Assembly: GCA_002104985.1 (NCBI GenBank)
Contig: MCGO01000066.1
Location: 62,001-126,000 of the forward strand
Length of the DNA: 64,000 nucleotides
Reading direction: 5' to 3'
Origin: Rhizoclosmatium globosum
Lineage: Eukaryota > Chytridiomycota > Chytridiomycetes > Chytridiales > Chytriomycetaceae
Shown here: in pieces, positions 47,959 through 59,887 of the stretch
Layout: the number at the start of each line of letters is the position of its first letter
How positions within the stretch are numbered: the stretch's first letter is position 1
The notes under the pieces: model-generated
What the model was told of the DNA's origin: nothing
The model's input: only the letters and a program-made list of their open reading frames with translations
The model's database searches: none
Program-made: the position numbers and the translations under genes

Positions 47959-49493
47959 TCAAAGAATATGAGTCACGCGCTTATTCTCTAGAATCCTACT
48001 TTGCCGGAACCCCACCTTCTGTGCCGCCTTCTCCAGTCGCTGAAGCTCCTGCAACTTGGGCGCATTCAAAGCGTCCGCCAAACTATTCACTTGAATATCC
48101 GATTTCGGCACACCACGAATTTGAATATCCGCAACAGTAGGATTCAACGGTTTCGCGTTTGCGTGAGAGACAGGAGCAGATCCATACCACGACCCAATCG
48201 TCTTTGACAACGACGACAACACGCCAGCCTTGTTATTCTCTGACGGCTTCTTTTTCGGAGCATCAACCAACGGCACCGTCACCATAACCCCATCATCCGC
48301 CATCTTCCTCACTCCTTCTTTCGCAGCCCACTCCTTATGCCCAAGAACCATCGGCTCTACATCCTTCGAACTCAAAGAACTTCCAGACAAATTCCGGATC
48401 CCAAGCGTCCTCCAGGCTTTCAATTGACTATAACTTCGAGAAACAGTATCCGCCGAATTCGGATCATATTCTGCCACCCCAGCTTCATTCAACTGAAAAA
48501 TAAGCTTGTTGATGTACTCTGTCAGACCAGTCACCTCGTCTCGAAGCGCTACAAAACCGTTTTGGTGTCAAGACCGCGGAATCAGCGGTTTGAGAAACAA
48601 ACCTGCGTTTTCAGCTAATATAGTCGCCTCGGAAGCCGCCTCGTCTCCAGTCTCTTCTTCGTGTGACAGACTGTTTCTAGGTGGTACGTTTCCGTCATCC
48701 ACGACAGCACTCTCCGTCAGCCCACACTCAACAACCACATTTTCTTCGTCAGCGACAGTTTCACAACTACTTTGCATCGCGTCAATTTCCCGTTCCCGGT
48801 CCGCCGCCTCCATCATTAGCCGATCCACAGTCCCTCGCAATTCCAGAACCTCTTGAGCACTCCGAGATGCTTCATTCTCAGCCTGCTTCTTGGCCAACTT
48901 CAACTCCTCAACGTAAATTCGCGTTGCAGCTGCCGTGTCAATTGATTGGTCTTGAGACGACTTCAAATCTGTTTGAAATTAGTCCCATCATCCTTCTTCA
49001 ATATCAAAATAACTCAACTCTTAATTTCCGTCTTCAAATTCTTAATTTCTTTCACGAGTTCTTGTTCCCTAGCTTTCCATTCAAGTTGCTCCGTCTCCAA
49101 TTTCTCCAACTACATATATCTTCATCAGTCACCTCGTAAAGCACAAAAAAGATTTCCAACACATACATCATTTTCACGCTCCCGATTGATTCGTACAAGG
49201 GCACCTTGTTCATGCACAAGACCTTCAACTTCCCCACGAAGTGTCGCGTTTTCAACCTCGAGCGTATGTATCCGATGCGAAGTCCCCGACGCCTCTTGAA
49301 GCAACGTAGTATATTTCTATCACCCAAACCCTGTCAGATCAAGAAAATAACAAACAGAAATATATCCCCATACATTATGCAGTAAGGAATTCTCAGCCTC
49401 AAGAGCCTTCATAAGCTCCTGAGTCTTTCGCGCCTTGTTTGTTATATCAGTTAAATGGGATTCGACAAGGGGATGTAACGAGTGGGCTAACAT
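47959..49493 (-). CDS. Coiled-coil protein, family not recognised
   Basis: At least five exons on minus keep frame from about 49493 to the stop at 47959. Successive helical segments are ARKTQELMKALEAENSLLHN, LEVENATLRGEVEGLVHE, LEKLETEQLEWKAREQEL, YVEELKLAKKQAENEASRS and a shorter one ending NKLIFQLNEAGVAEYD. The C-terminal 150 residues are non-coiled (KAWRTLGIRNLSGSSLSS ... SWYGSAPVSHANAKP) and end in a helix rich in Lys/Gln. The plan suggests a cytoskeletal or trafficking adaptor. The 5' end is uncertain: an upstream ATG (MNGAVAEAYISPTTAGE, near 49599) is in another frame and would need a weak splice. Confidence 0.7.
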
Positions 49494-49915
49494 TTGACTT
49501 GCTTCCTTTACTCGGCGCCGAGGCGTCAACAGAATCGCGGCTTTGCTCTCCCGCCGTCGTCGGAGAAATATAGGCTTCGGCGACTGCTCCGTTCATACTT
49601 TGACAGCGATGGTTTTGAATGCGGGGTTTTTTTTAGACTTTGGGGAATTTTGGTGGCGGGATTGGGGGGTTTGACAAGGGTTGTTGATCAACAAACACTT
49701 GAGACTCAGTAGTCGCGTCGGTGGAAGATAGCGGGAATGATATGGTGATTATGAAGAATATGGAATATACCGGTGTTTATATTTGAAGTGGACGAAAGAA
49801 ACTGATAGAAACAGAAAATATCACAACATGAGCGAAAAGAAAGACGGATCAGAATCTGTTGATGTGAACGACAGGTCAGTGCAATGTTTTCTTGGAACAA
49901 TTAAAAACTAGAGTC
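49494..49915. other. Intergenic, no supported gene
   Basis: Between the coiled-coil gene and the AP-2 mu stop. A possible non-canonical first exon of the coiled-coil gene lies at about 49540-49600. Otherwise AT-rich with a T run near 49630. No RNA gene is seen. Confidence 0.4.
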
Positions 49916-51552
49916 CTACCTAATCTGATACGTGCCAGCCTTTGTCAAATATCGCACCCACTTGACACTTTGATAATTGCTCTTTTCAAAGATCCTGGCA
50001 CGACACAACAACATTAGAATGCGTCGTAAAAAACAGGGGGGTTGACACCGCAACAAACGAAAACAAACTCACTTCATAAACCGCACAACAAGCCCCGAAC
50101 TCGTAAACATAACCACCTGGAAATCCATACTAATCGGCGGCCGACTCCACGGCTTTTTACTATTCGACTCTCCTTGCTGCGCCTGACACGTAATCACATA
50201 CTCCTGGCCACCTTGGAACCGCGCAATCTTCCACACAATCGCATTCTCACTGCCAACATACTTTGCCTTCCCCCCAGTAACCTTAATCTTTGTCGCATTC
50301 GTCGACGGCGGCGTCGGGACCCGAATGACAACATTCTGGCCATACGTTTTAGCGTCATACAAAGAGCGCACAGAGATTTTATAATTGACGTGATTCGCGT
50401 CTGCGAATTCATCGACGATAGCGTTTACGCGGAAGGGGAGGTACACGTTGTTTGTAGATCTGTAACGCATGAGTTCGAATTCGCCGTCGGGGGGCACGAA
50501 AGTGATTGTTCTTGATTCTTCGAAGCCGCTGAGTTTGACGCATTGGTGGAATTGGGCGTCGTCGAGGTCGACTGTGGAGCTTCCGCCTTTTTTGTTGGAT
50601 GAGATTGTTGGGGGTACGATGCGGCCGAGGTGTTCGCCGCCTTCGACGGCGACGCGGTCGTTGAGGCCGAATTTGCATTCGGGCATGCCGGAGAGGTAGG
50701 CTCGCATGATTACTTGGCCGGAGACGTCTGCGCGGAGAATGTTTCCTGTTTTTGTTTGATTTGGTGAGTGGGTGATTGGGTTATTCCCCATCAATCATTG
50801 GTACCTTTGGAGGACATTAACAGATTCACAGACTCGACGACATCAATAAACGCTTCGTTTTTGCGGTACTTGATATCGGGTCTGCGCCAGGAAACAGCAC
50901 CCGTTGCCTGAATGGCAATCTGTTTACCCATTTCCAGCACAGCCTTTTCAGACTTGACGCCTTCCGTAGTAATATACATTTTCAATGCTTCTGGTTCCGT
51001 AATTTGAGGGAATCCAAAGTCACAGATTTCTGTTAGGTTGTGAAGGTATCAGCCCCTTCACAGCACACAATCGCACCACCCCCACCCAACTACTCCAACC
51101 AAACCACTCCCACCACTTCAACCCAACAAACCAAAACCAAACCTACTCACCATCCATCAACTCGTAAACCAGGGTAAAGTTCGCCTTCACGGCCGCCTCG
51201 TCAAATCGACCAAAGTAGCTCTGGCCAATCAGGGCGACCCGACCAAGAAACTCAAAGACAATTGCGGCATTCACATTCAGTTTTGAGACAGCGACCAAGT
51301 AAATGTTCTCGTGTTTGATGTGGAAAAAGGCAGTTGAACCAGAGATTTGAGTGATTGGCGAGCGCACGTCGGTCGATGAAACGACTTGGATGCGGAAGAG
51401 ATCGGAGAGCGACCGTCTTTTTGGGTTGGTTGTTAATTGGTTGTCAATAGGTTGGAGAGGCAAACAACTACGCCTCACTTGATGTCGTTGCGGTACAGCC
51501 GCGAGATTAGTACTTCGCCCTTGGCGTTGAATATGAAGAAACCAGAAAGCAT
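49916..51552 (-). CDS. APM4: AP-2 clathrin adaptor mu subunit
   Basis: Five exons keep frame from ATG 51552 (MLSGFFIFNAKGEVLISRLY) to the stop at 49916, about 430 residues, the usual size. The N-terminal longin domain (RSPITQISGSTAFFHIKHEN, LVYELMDEICDFGFPQ) is followed by a linker and a mu-homology domain (GAVSWRRPDIKYRKNEAF, SGMPECKFGLNDRV, FIPPDGEFELMRYR-type FVPPDGEFELMRYRS, GSENAIVWKI, WSRPPISMDFQV) and the terminal SVKWVRYLTKAGTYQIR. It recognises YxxPhi cargo in endocytosis. The last intron (about 80 nt) splits the KIFEKSNYQ segment. The AP-2 assignment over AP-1 rests on MLSGFFIFN and the QVTG-like linker. The gene is divergent from the GNAT gene, 97 bp away. Confidence 0.93.
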
Positions 51553-51649
51553 AAGTGGTTTGGTTGCGTGGTTGGTTGGCTGGGTGGTTGGTGGTGGTTG
51601 GAGGAAAAGTTACTTTCTTTTGTTGAGTATTGAGTATTAATCACTCTGA
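51553..51649. promoter_or_regulatory. Very short bidirectional promoter region
   Basis: Only 97 bp separate the AP-2 mu (-) and GNAT (+) start codons. The region is a run of GGTTGG/TGGTTGG-type repeats followed by AT-rich sequence. The promoter role is inferred from orientation. Confidence 0.35.
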
Positions 51650-53246
51650 ATGACCACCACCAACAAGAGACCCACTTTCCTCGAAACCCCAATTCAATTA
51701 GACAATAACCTTGTTCTTCGGTCAGCGCAAGTCAGCGACAGGGACAACTTGGTTTGTTTGAACCAAAAGACTTATCGGACTTGTTTTTAACTCGTTCGAT
51801 CGAATCGAATCCAGGCGCAGTTTCTCGCAAAGAATACATTTGCGGCAGTTGCGCGTGAATCCGCAGATTCGCTTCGAGGCCCGTTAATCCTGGCCCAGTC
51901 GCCAACAGCCCTTGTCCTGCACAACGACAAGATTGTTTCAACCATGGCTGCCATCCCTCAAACTTGGTACTTTGGAAATCCAGGGAAAGAAAAGGTTGCT
52001 TTGACTGTTGTTCGTTTGGAGGCTGTTGCTACAGACCCAGAATACAGAGGAAATGGTCTCGTCAAGAAGCAGATTGATGCGTTTCACAAGTGGGGTGCTC
52101 TCTTTGGAGTAGACTTGTTTTTCATTGGTGGAATGCCACTGTATTATTCACGATTTGGATACGATCAGTGTCCACCAAGAAATGGAGGAAGAGGTGGGAC
52201 GAAAGCCACTACAGCTCCTTTACTCTCTGCGCGTGCTGCTACAATTGCAAGAGATCCTTCGGTGATTCCTTCTCTTTCATGGAGACATGCGCAGGTAATT
52301 GAAGTGACCCGTTATTATTAAATCTAAATAATCACACTCAGACTTCAGATGCCTCATTCCTCACCTCTCTTCTCCGCGAAAACTCATCACGTCGGCTCAA
52401 CCTGTGGACTGATATTCCCGTAACTACTTGGCAAAGAGTTATAGACTACCGCAACCCAGGCTCATACACAGGGCACACAATCTACATTCTCGAATCACAA
52501 GACCAAAATGAACCCCAAAAGCAACCTGCTGGATTCATTCAAATCCACGGCTTCTCCAACGCAGTCACAATTTTTGAAATCAACGACACAATCTCTTGGA
52601 CAGATGCAACCACATCTCTCCTCGAGTTCCTCGAAACCCACGACCTAACTCTCGGAATCCCCAAAAAGTCTCTCCTCAACGCCCCATACACCTCCACATC
52701 CTCACCAACCCCAACCCCAACCCCCCTCTCTCCAATCCCCACCCTCCCCGAAGACTGGACATTCAAACTCCTCCTCGGCTCCTCCCACCCAAGCTACACA
52801 TCAATCCCGCAAACCTCCCTCCCACTCACCCACCCCCATTCTACTGGTACACACACATCCCACACCTCCCAACCTTCCTCAAAACCATCCCAAAAGTCCT
52901 CCAACAACGCCTCCACGACTCCATAACGTTCACACGCGTGACGTTCTCGGTCGCGATAATGACGAGTTTCCATGCAGCTGCTGGAAGCGCGATCGTGGCG
53001 ATACGGCGTGGTGAGATTGTGGATGTGCGTGAGGGGCGGGGTGATGAGACGAGAGGGAGTTTGACGAGGGATGGTATTGCGTGGGTGTGTTTTTCGGGGA
53101 CGTGTTGGGTTCGTATGGTGTTGGGGTGTCGTACTGCGAGTGAGTTGCAGGAGACGGGGGAGGTTGTAGGGTTACCGATGGGTATTGCTGTACTGGATGC
53201 TTTGTTTCCGAGAGGGAGTGGTGGTGAGGTTGTTGGATTGAATTGA
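51650..53246 (+). CDS. GNAT-family acetyltransferase with a probable frameshift
   Basis: Exons 51650-51751, 51821-52294 and 52342 onward read as an N-terminal GNAT domain: RSAQVSDRDNL, VRLEAVATDPEYRGNGLVKK (the acetyl-CoA loop, with RGNGLVKK in place of the usual R/Q-x-x-G-x-G/A) and MPLYYSRFGYDQC. A second region (LPEDWTFKLLLGSSHPSYTS) then breaks. The following FYWYTHIPHLPTFLKTIPKV through to the stop at 53246 lies in another frame, with no GT-AG intron between. The switch falls within 52810-52840, where a run of five C (52833-52837) is the likely site; six C would restore the frame. Either a base-call error or a true lesion. The C-terminal part may be a second, degenerate GNAT or SCP2-like domain. 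Substrate unknown. Confidence 0.75.
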
Positions 53247-53359
53247 AAAAATCTCTGTTGTTTGAACTTTGACATTAACATTCAAATTTAAGTGGAAACG
53301 CGAGTAAAGAGAGATTGTCAGGAAATAGGAACACTTAAAAAAGAGACGCGAGAATCTCA

Positions 53360-55410
53360 ATGTCGGTCGTAGTCGCGTTACTTGCTGTTGCACACTTTGC
53401 GAATGGAGATGCTTCCTGTTACGCGAACCTTCCACAGTCTCAGTTCACAAACTGTCTATCTCTTTCTCCGCGTATTGCATTACACTGGACCGTAGACGCA
53501 TCTACAATCACGTTCGGCGTGGACGTTGATATTCCTTTATCAGCAAACAACTGGGTTGGAATCGGACTTAGTCCATATGGCGGTATGCACGGCGCAGATA
53601 TCTGGGTTCTTCTCAAAAACGCAACTTCTGGGATCTATTATATCCAGGTTTACACTGTCACTTGACCCATCAGCCCACAAAAAACTGACAATTCTTTTTA
53701 GGATTCCTTTGCAACCTCCACAACGCTACCAGTCGCAGACTCCCAACAAGATGTCCGTCTTATCAAAGCCCCTTCTGCATTATCCACAAACACAGTCTTC
53801 ACATTCGCACGTGGTCTCAGAACCTGTGATTCCCAGGACTTGGAGGTTATCCAAGGCCAAACTCAACACATCATTTGGTACACACACCTTCCTCCCATTC
53901 TCTTAAACCAATAAACTGACCACCCTTCCTCCAGGGCATTCGGCCAAACATCCACCCAACTCTCATACCACGGCCCACTCACCCGCGGAACCCAAGTCCT
54001 AACACTCTACCCACTCCCCTCAACCTCAACCCAAATGAAAGCAAAAGCAAAAGCAAAAGCAGCAGTCTCATCCCTCGCCACAACATCATCCCTCCAAACC
54101 CTAACGATCCAGTTCCCGAACGTGACGGTCCCGTCTGCTGGGACAAGCTACTTGTGCACGCATGTACAGGTGCCAGCGGATAGGAAGTATCATGTTGTGC
54201 AGTTTGAGGGAATGGTTCAGTCAAAGTATGTGATATTCAGTTTTTCGTTGGTGTTGGAACTGAATTCAATATGGATAGATTGATTCATCACATGATTTTA
54301 TACGGATGTATCAACAAGCCTCCAGTCTTGAACGATTTGTATGAATGTTCGTCTATGGAAGCGTTGTGCAGCAAGTTGAGTTTTGCTATTGTTCTGATCC
54401 ACAGGGGTGTTTTTCTAAACATGTTTTCCTCAGATTCACACTCGCGTGGGCACCTGGAGTCGGTTTAACCGTGTATCCTGCTGATGCTGGATTTGCAATC
54501 GTATGCTTCATTCTATTCTCTGGCTCTGTTGTGAGATTGCTTACAACGTCACACAGGGAGCCACAGCGATTCAGTATTTTTCACTCCAAATTCATTACAA
54601 CAACCCAAACGGCCTGACAGGAGTTGTGGATAACAGCGGAATGAAGGTTAGCTCCATATTTTTGTGGAATATGGCTATTAAATCCTTCAAATAAGCTCTA
54701 CTACACCTCCCAACTTCGCAAGAACGATTTGGGGATATTACAGCTCGGAAACATGAACATAAACATTCCTGGAAACTCTCCCAATTACACATCAACAACG
54801 TGGAATGTCTGTGCATCCACCTGTACAAAGCAGTTCCCCAGGAACTTGACTGTCGTTTCCGTCGCTTTCCATATGCACACCCTCGGATTCAATATATCCA
54901 CGCGCCAAATCCGCAACGGTCTAGAAATCACGCCATTAGGAATTCGCAACTATTACGACTTTTCGTAAGTCCTTTCTTCCCTCCTCCACAACTTAACAAA
55001 CCTTCATCTCCAACAGATTCCAATCCGCAGTCCCCCCAATAGACCCAACCGCCGTCATATCCCCCGGCGACACCTTAATCACAAAGTGCACTTACCTCCC
55101 CACGAAAAACATCCGCTCAAACACTACAACATTCGGAGAATCAACATCCGACGAGATGTGCTTCAACTTTGTAACCTATTACCCCGCGATGTATGGGATT
55201 TGCGGGAGTAACGCGAGGTTCGCGAATTCAACGTCGTTGCCGCAGATGTTTCAGGATGGGTTGATTGTTCCTGTTTCGTTGCCGAGTTTTTTGCCTTATT
55301 CTGCGCCGGTTTGTAAGCCCTCGGATATCAAGAATTTGCTGGTTGTGACGTCGAGTGGGGAACGTGTTTGGTTGGGGATTGCTTTGGTTGGAATGTTGCT
55401 CTTATTATAA
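53360..55410 (+). CDS. DOMON plus copper type II monooxygenase (DBH/MOXD1-like)
   Basis: Eight exons (53360-53647, 53702-53877, 53935-54225, 54279-54374, 54434-54500, 54557-54646, 54696-54964, 55017-55410) give 556 residues. A signal peptide (MSVVVALLAVAHFANG), a DOMON domain (WTVDASTITFGVDVDI ... NNWVGIGLS) and the two copper-binding halves of the dopamine beta-hydroxylase family follow. Visible candidate ligands are IHHMILYGC, the HMHTLG motif and Met in SDEMCFNFVTYYP. LQIHYNNP and LYYTSQLRKNDLGILQLG match the family. A hydrophobic C terminus (WLGIALVGMLLLL) suggests a GPI or membrane anchor. The enzymes hydroxylate small substrates with O2 and ascorbate; the substrate here is unknown. Its stop is 60 bp from the convergent receptor-like gene. 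Confidence 0.88.
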
Positions 55411-55470
55411 ACGTTTATTTAGAATCTTTATGTTCTGGAAAATAAATAGTAGAAAAGGGGAAAAATGGTA

Positions 55471-58400
55471 TCAATTATGCGATTCATTTTCATTCGCTGA
55501 ATTTTGGTTTGTAGGCTGCTGGCTTTTAGCTGAATCTCGCGGTGAATCAAATTGTTGCATTTGTCGCATATGTGTCAAAGACTCGAACTGTAAGTGTTGT
55601 GACGTGGGTCGAGATACGTTTCTTCCCGTAGGAGCTCTCAGCGATTGTATTCCTACGTGATGATTTGCACCGGGTACTAACAAGACTGGGTCTGCATGAA
55701 GGTGCGTGTTCGAATGAATGAAGCTTCCAGCCATTGATGGCTTTCGATTATGTTGTCCAGCTGATGCCATACTGGGCTCAAGACTTCGTACCTGAGATCG
55801 AGCTAATATTTGATGGACTTTGAGTTTGAGGTAATCAACAAACTTTGTGAGATCCTTGCCACAACGCTCAAATACCATAGGTATCAATGGATCTTTTCGA
55901 GTTTTAGGTTTATAATCTTAAGTTAAAATGCATTGTACCTTCATATTTGATGGCCACTTTTATAGCTTTCGCTTCATCTTTGTCAAACATCTTCAGCTTC
56001 TTGGCGGAGTCAATGGCCATGTCAAACTTTTTCCATTGGGTCTGCAGGGAGAAGCATTAATTTAGCAGGTGATAATTTCCGGAACTTACCGCTGAGAAAC
56101 CATTTTTGGATCCAGAATTGTGATAGATGTTTACTTGACTTGCTCCAACATTGCTTGCCCCTGTACTGATCAAACTTGAATCACTTATTGCTTTTCTAAG
56201 TTGACCTTCGTGCACTTCAGCTTCGATGTTGTTATCGTCTGTCTCTTCGTCACCAAACGCTGCGAAGAACTGTTTCAGCTCAGCCTCCTTTGCCTTTCTT
56301 TGAGCTTTGTTTAATCCTGCCTTGTACTTAATCACAAAAATTGCATAGCTTAATACAGACAACCCAAGGGTTATCCCCAAGATTGCTGCTGACAATGTAT
56401 CATTCAGCTGATGTCTTAATTGGTAGTCGTTTACAGATATTAGAAGCTCCAGGACAAACAAAACGAGGCAAACAATTGAGCAGTAAATGTACACCCCGCC
56501 GCGGAAATAGTTGAACCAGAATATCTCGTTTGGCTGACCAAGAAACGAACCGGAAGCCATAAACAATAACAGACAGAAGGTGACACCAAGGAAGTTGATG
56601 TTTTTCAAGTTGTAGTAGAGGATTAGCATGAACGTTTTAACGACAGAGTCCACATAAATCTGCCAATCCTCGTCTCGAAAATCAAATTGTTTTCGAAGCA
56701 TCTGTTGTCATCTGTCAGAACTCAGCGAAACGACAAAACAAATCATACCTTCAATACTTTTGAATACCGAACCACAAAATTTGTGAACGTGCAAACTAAT
56801 ACAAAGCTTACGATAGCTGTGCCCCAATGGCTCTTTTCCCAACAGAAATCGTGATAGCTGTTAAGATAATCCCACTCCAATGTTGACAAACGACAATCGA
56901 ATATCTTGATGAGCAATTCCACGCTTGGGTTATACATTATAACGGCATAGTTCGGTAAGAAATCAGCAAGAACCATGTGGAAAATTGTCATCTTGAACAA
57001 CGTTCTTGGAGAGTATTTTTCGATCAGAACGTATACATAGTTTGTGTAAACCATGCATAGAATCCAAATGAAGACTGTGAAATTTAAAATAACGTAGTAA
57101 GGATAGAGATCTGGAATGATTCCTAACCAAGACACAACTTCAAGATAAACATTGTGCTGAATCGCAACTGATCGAGTCATACAGAGATACAAGATTTGAA
57201 AGCAAGTTATATACTGTGTGATTATACCAAGGCGGTTTTGAAAGCTGAAGGTAACTTTACCGGCTTTCCGTGCAGCGGCTTCCTCTTTATCCTCTTCCAA
57301 GTCATCATCGGCATCATCAGAACTTCCTACAACAGAACCAGTTTTGATACTCTGAGTCAAATTATTTTCTTTGGTCTCTCCATGTGAACTGCCCCCGTGA
57401 GTAAAATATCGGAACATATTAAACCCAAACGGAAACAAATTGCAGCATATTAACGCAGCATAAAATACAAGATAGAGCCCAGTGCTTATTGGAGAAGATT
57501 TGTATTTGATTGAGTTTTCCCAGAAGGGAATAGCATTGTCCCATTCAAATTCTTCAGTCTCTAAATAACAACATTAAAAAACGAGAGCCACAGCGAGTAT
57601 AAACTCAACTATTTGCATAGAAATCAATGCGATCAATTTCTACATCCAGCTCATCAGCCACATTGCGTCGATTACAAGTTATCAACATCAAAGCCTCAAT
57701 ATTTTTCTCAAGAAGCCGGCCTGCAATTGGGACCCCACCATACTCCATATTCTTGATTTGCAGTTGTATGTTAGAAAAGTAAAAGTAAAAAAAGTACACG
57801 AGGGCCTTAATGCGATCGCATTCAACGTCACTTGCCGATTCATCGTAATAGTAGTGCTCCCTCAAAAGCGCATAAGACAATATAGAAATTGGGTAAGCAT
57901 TAGGAGCGTTGATATCAAATATTGAAATGTAATTATGCCTGCTGAAAGGCGTCAGTTTCGCAACCGCTTCCATTCCCGCAACTACGTAGTCATTTTCTGG
58001 ACTTGTGGCCGTTCGGTTTGCATTTATAATTGAGGCTTTTGTCGTGGGGATTCCAAGCAACTTTGCTTGTGTAATGGTCTCCATTGGAATATATGAAATG
58101 GAATATTGGAGTGAATTGAGCATGTACACGAGTTCAATGGCAGAGTTGCCAATGGCGAATGATTTGGGCCATTTTGGGGTTGAAGTAACACCTATTGTTG
58201 AGTAATACTTTTTGGAATACTTGTACACATATGCACCAAGCATAGAATTGGTTGCGGAATTATCACCTCTTGCAATGACGTTTATATTTTCAGCAGGTAA
58301 CGTTACGTCTGGATTCAGGGCTTGCAAACTGGGATCGTTCCATTTACTTATGGCACCGCAGAAAATGTCTCCCAAAACAGATGCATTCAAGGTGAGTTGC

Positions 58401-59075
58401 CTTTTGGATGGTAATCCTGGAATGCTGGAGGAACTTGAGCTTTGTCAAATATATAACGAAGACTTACTTGTAAACAACCCCAAGGGCTCCGCCCATGACT
58501 GTGGGATTCAAGATTAGGCAAAAAACCTCCAATAATGCGTTACCTGGCATAATAATATTTCCAAGGTGAGCGGGTGCCCTCGAATCAACATACTGCGACA
58601 CATTCTTCAATCCAGATCCATCGTCGGGTAAAAAGTACTTCAAATCTCCTTTTGAAACATCTGAATCAACACCTCCAAATAAATTATACCCATGGAAAAA
58701 ATCCGACAGCCCAACAGCATTACTTGCTGGTACATATTCAAAGTCAAACGTGTAACCAGACTGTTGTTGCAAGATAAAGTTCGAAAAACCAATGAAACTT
58801 CTTTGCCACGCGTTTTGCATCAGGATTGACCCTGATGCATTGACGTAGCGATGCGGTTTTTCAGGATGAGTGAAGTTTGGGCTTGATTCGTCAACTTCAG
58901 CGGAAAGGAAACTAGACACAATCGCTACAGCAGCTATTGGAAGCAATACAAGCGCAAGGAGTCGCAATTTAAGTTTCAAAGGAATTCCGTTGGATTCCGA
59001 GGTTTTCAACGGCGGGATATTTCCGTCAGGTTTTAGTTTGGATTCATGAAGGTTGCTGTCCTTGAGTGAATTCAT
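55471..59075 (-). CDS. PstS-like binding domain fused to multi-pass membrane domain, copy 1
   Basis: Six exons (59075-58468, 58439-57610, 57560-56749, 56701-56090, 56041-55939, 55892-55471) encode 1128 residues. A cytosolic N terminus and TM1 (about 33-57) lead to an extracytosolic domain of about 400 residues resembling the phosphate-binding PstS protein: ASVLGDIFCGAISKWNDPSL, QALNPDVTLP, VIARGDNSATNSM, STPKWP, YSISYIPMETITQAK. About seven membrane spans follow (500-880), with conserved FNYFRGGVYIY, DCRLSTLEWDYLN and CWEKSHWG segments, then a cytosolic tail with a Lys-rich helix and a low-complexity Gln/Ser/Asn end. The architecture is that of a venus-flytrap receptor. The ligand is unknown; anion sensing is a guess from the PstS similarity. 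The downstream paralogue is at 61005-64000. Confidence 0.85.
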
Positions 59076-59251
59076 ACTGTTTGGGAAACAAAGAAGATTT
59101 TGACAATAGATTGCAAAAACAATGGGATAAAATACAATGGCGTTTTGTATCCTCGGATTTAATAAGAGATGTCAGAAATTTATTGAATGGAAAAGAGGGA
59201 GGAAATTTACAGCTGGCGATCTAGCCGGAAGATGTCGTCTGGATTAAATAT

Positions 59252-59802
59252 TCAAATATCATTTTGTGACTGAGGTGTTTCTAATGTGGTGGATTTTGGA
59301 GTGCTCTTAGTTTCACTGACAGCCTTCGACCTACTTCGTCTACTCACTCTACCTACTGCAGTACTTTTTTCCTGGACATCATTCCTCCACAAAGCCCATT
59401 TCATTGCACACAAGATGCAATACGTCAAGAAAAAGAGAACATGAGTCATGGTCTGGAAAGGTGATGCTCGAACAACACAATGAACGAACTTTCCATTGCG
59501 CGGATATACTCTATCTATTATACCACCTGCGCGTTTCCTTCCAATATGATAGTAAATATCTGAAAGCGACGGTCATCTTAAACAAATCCTCACCAAGAGT
59601 AATAAATGTACGATGTTTCCATAGCTGAAGTCGAAGTGAACAAGAATAAATTACATCCGATGGCACGTCTATCAATGCGAGGATCAATTCCATCTTTGAA
59701 GCAATCTATGTCTATTTCAAAACGTTTTCCTTGTGATATCAAAAGTCCCAAGATGGAAGCTCCGCATAGCAACAGTGCAACGTTGAACGGAGCGGATGAC
59801 AT
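59252..59802 (-). pseudogene. Truncated seven-TM gene relic
   Basis: This matches the intact gene at 59888-60886 only in two pieces. The first (SAPFNVALLLCGASILGLLI to METSYIYYSW) corresponds to TM2-TM3, with the same splice after TCT TG. It is joined through a GGAAG acceptor to KRAGGIIDRVYPRNGK, then directly to the last span and tail (THVLFFLTYCILCAMKWALW). TM1 and TM4-TM6 are missing. The frame is still open, so a short two- or three-span product is conceivable, but an internal deletion and 5' loss are the simpler reading. Confidence 0.7.
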
Positions 59803-59887
59803 GAATCAGTCTTGAAAGATTTACAAAGAAAATCAACAATTGAATCCATATTTAAAAAGTATCCCATAAATCCTGTCCAGTCATATT

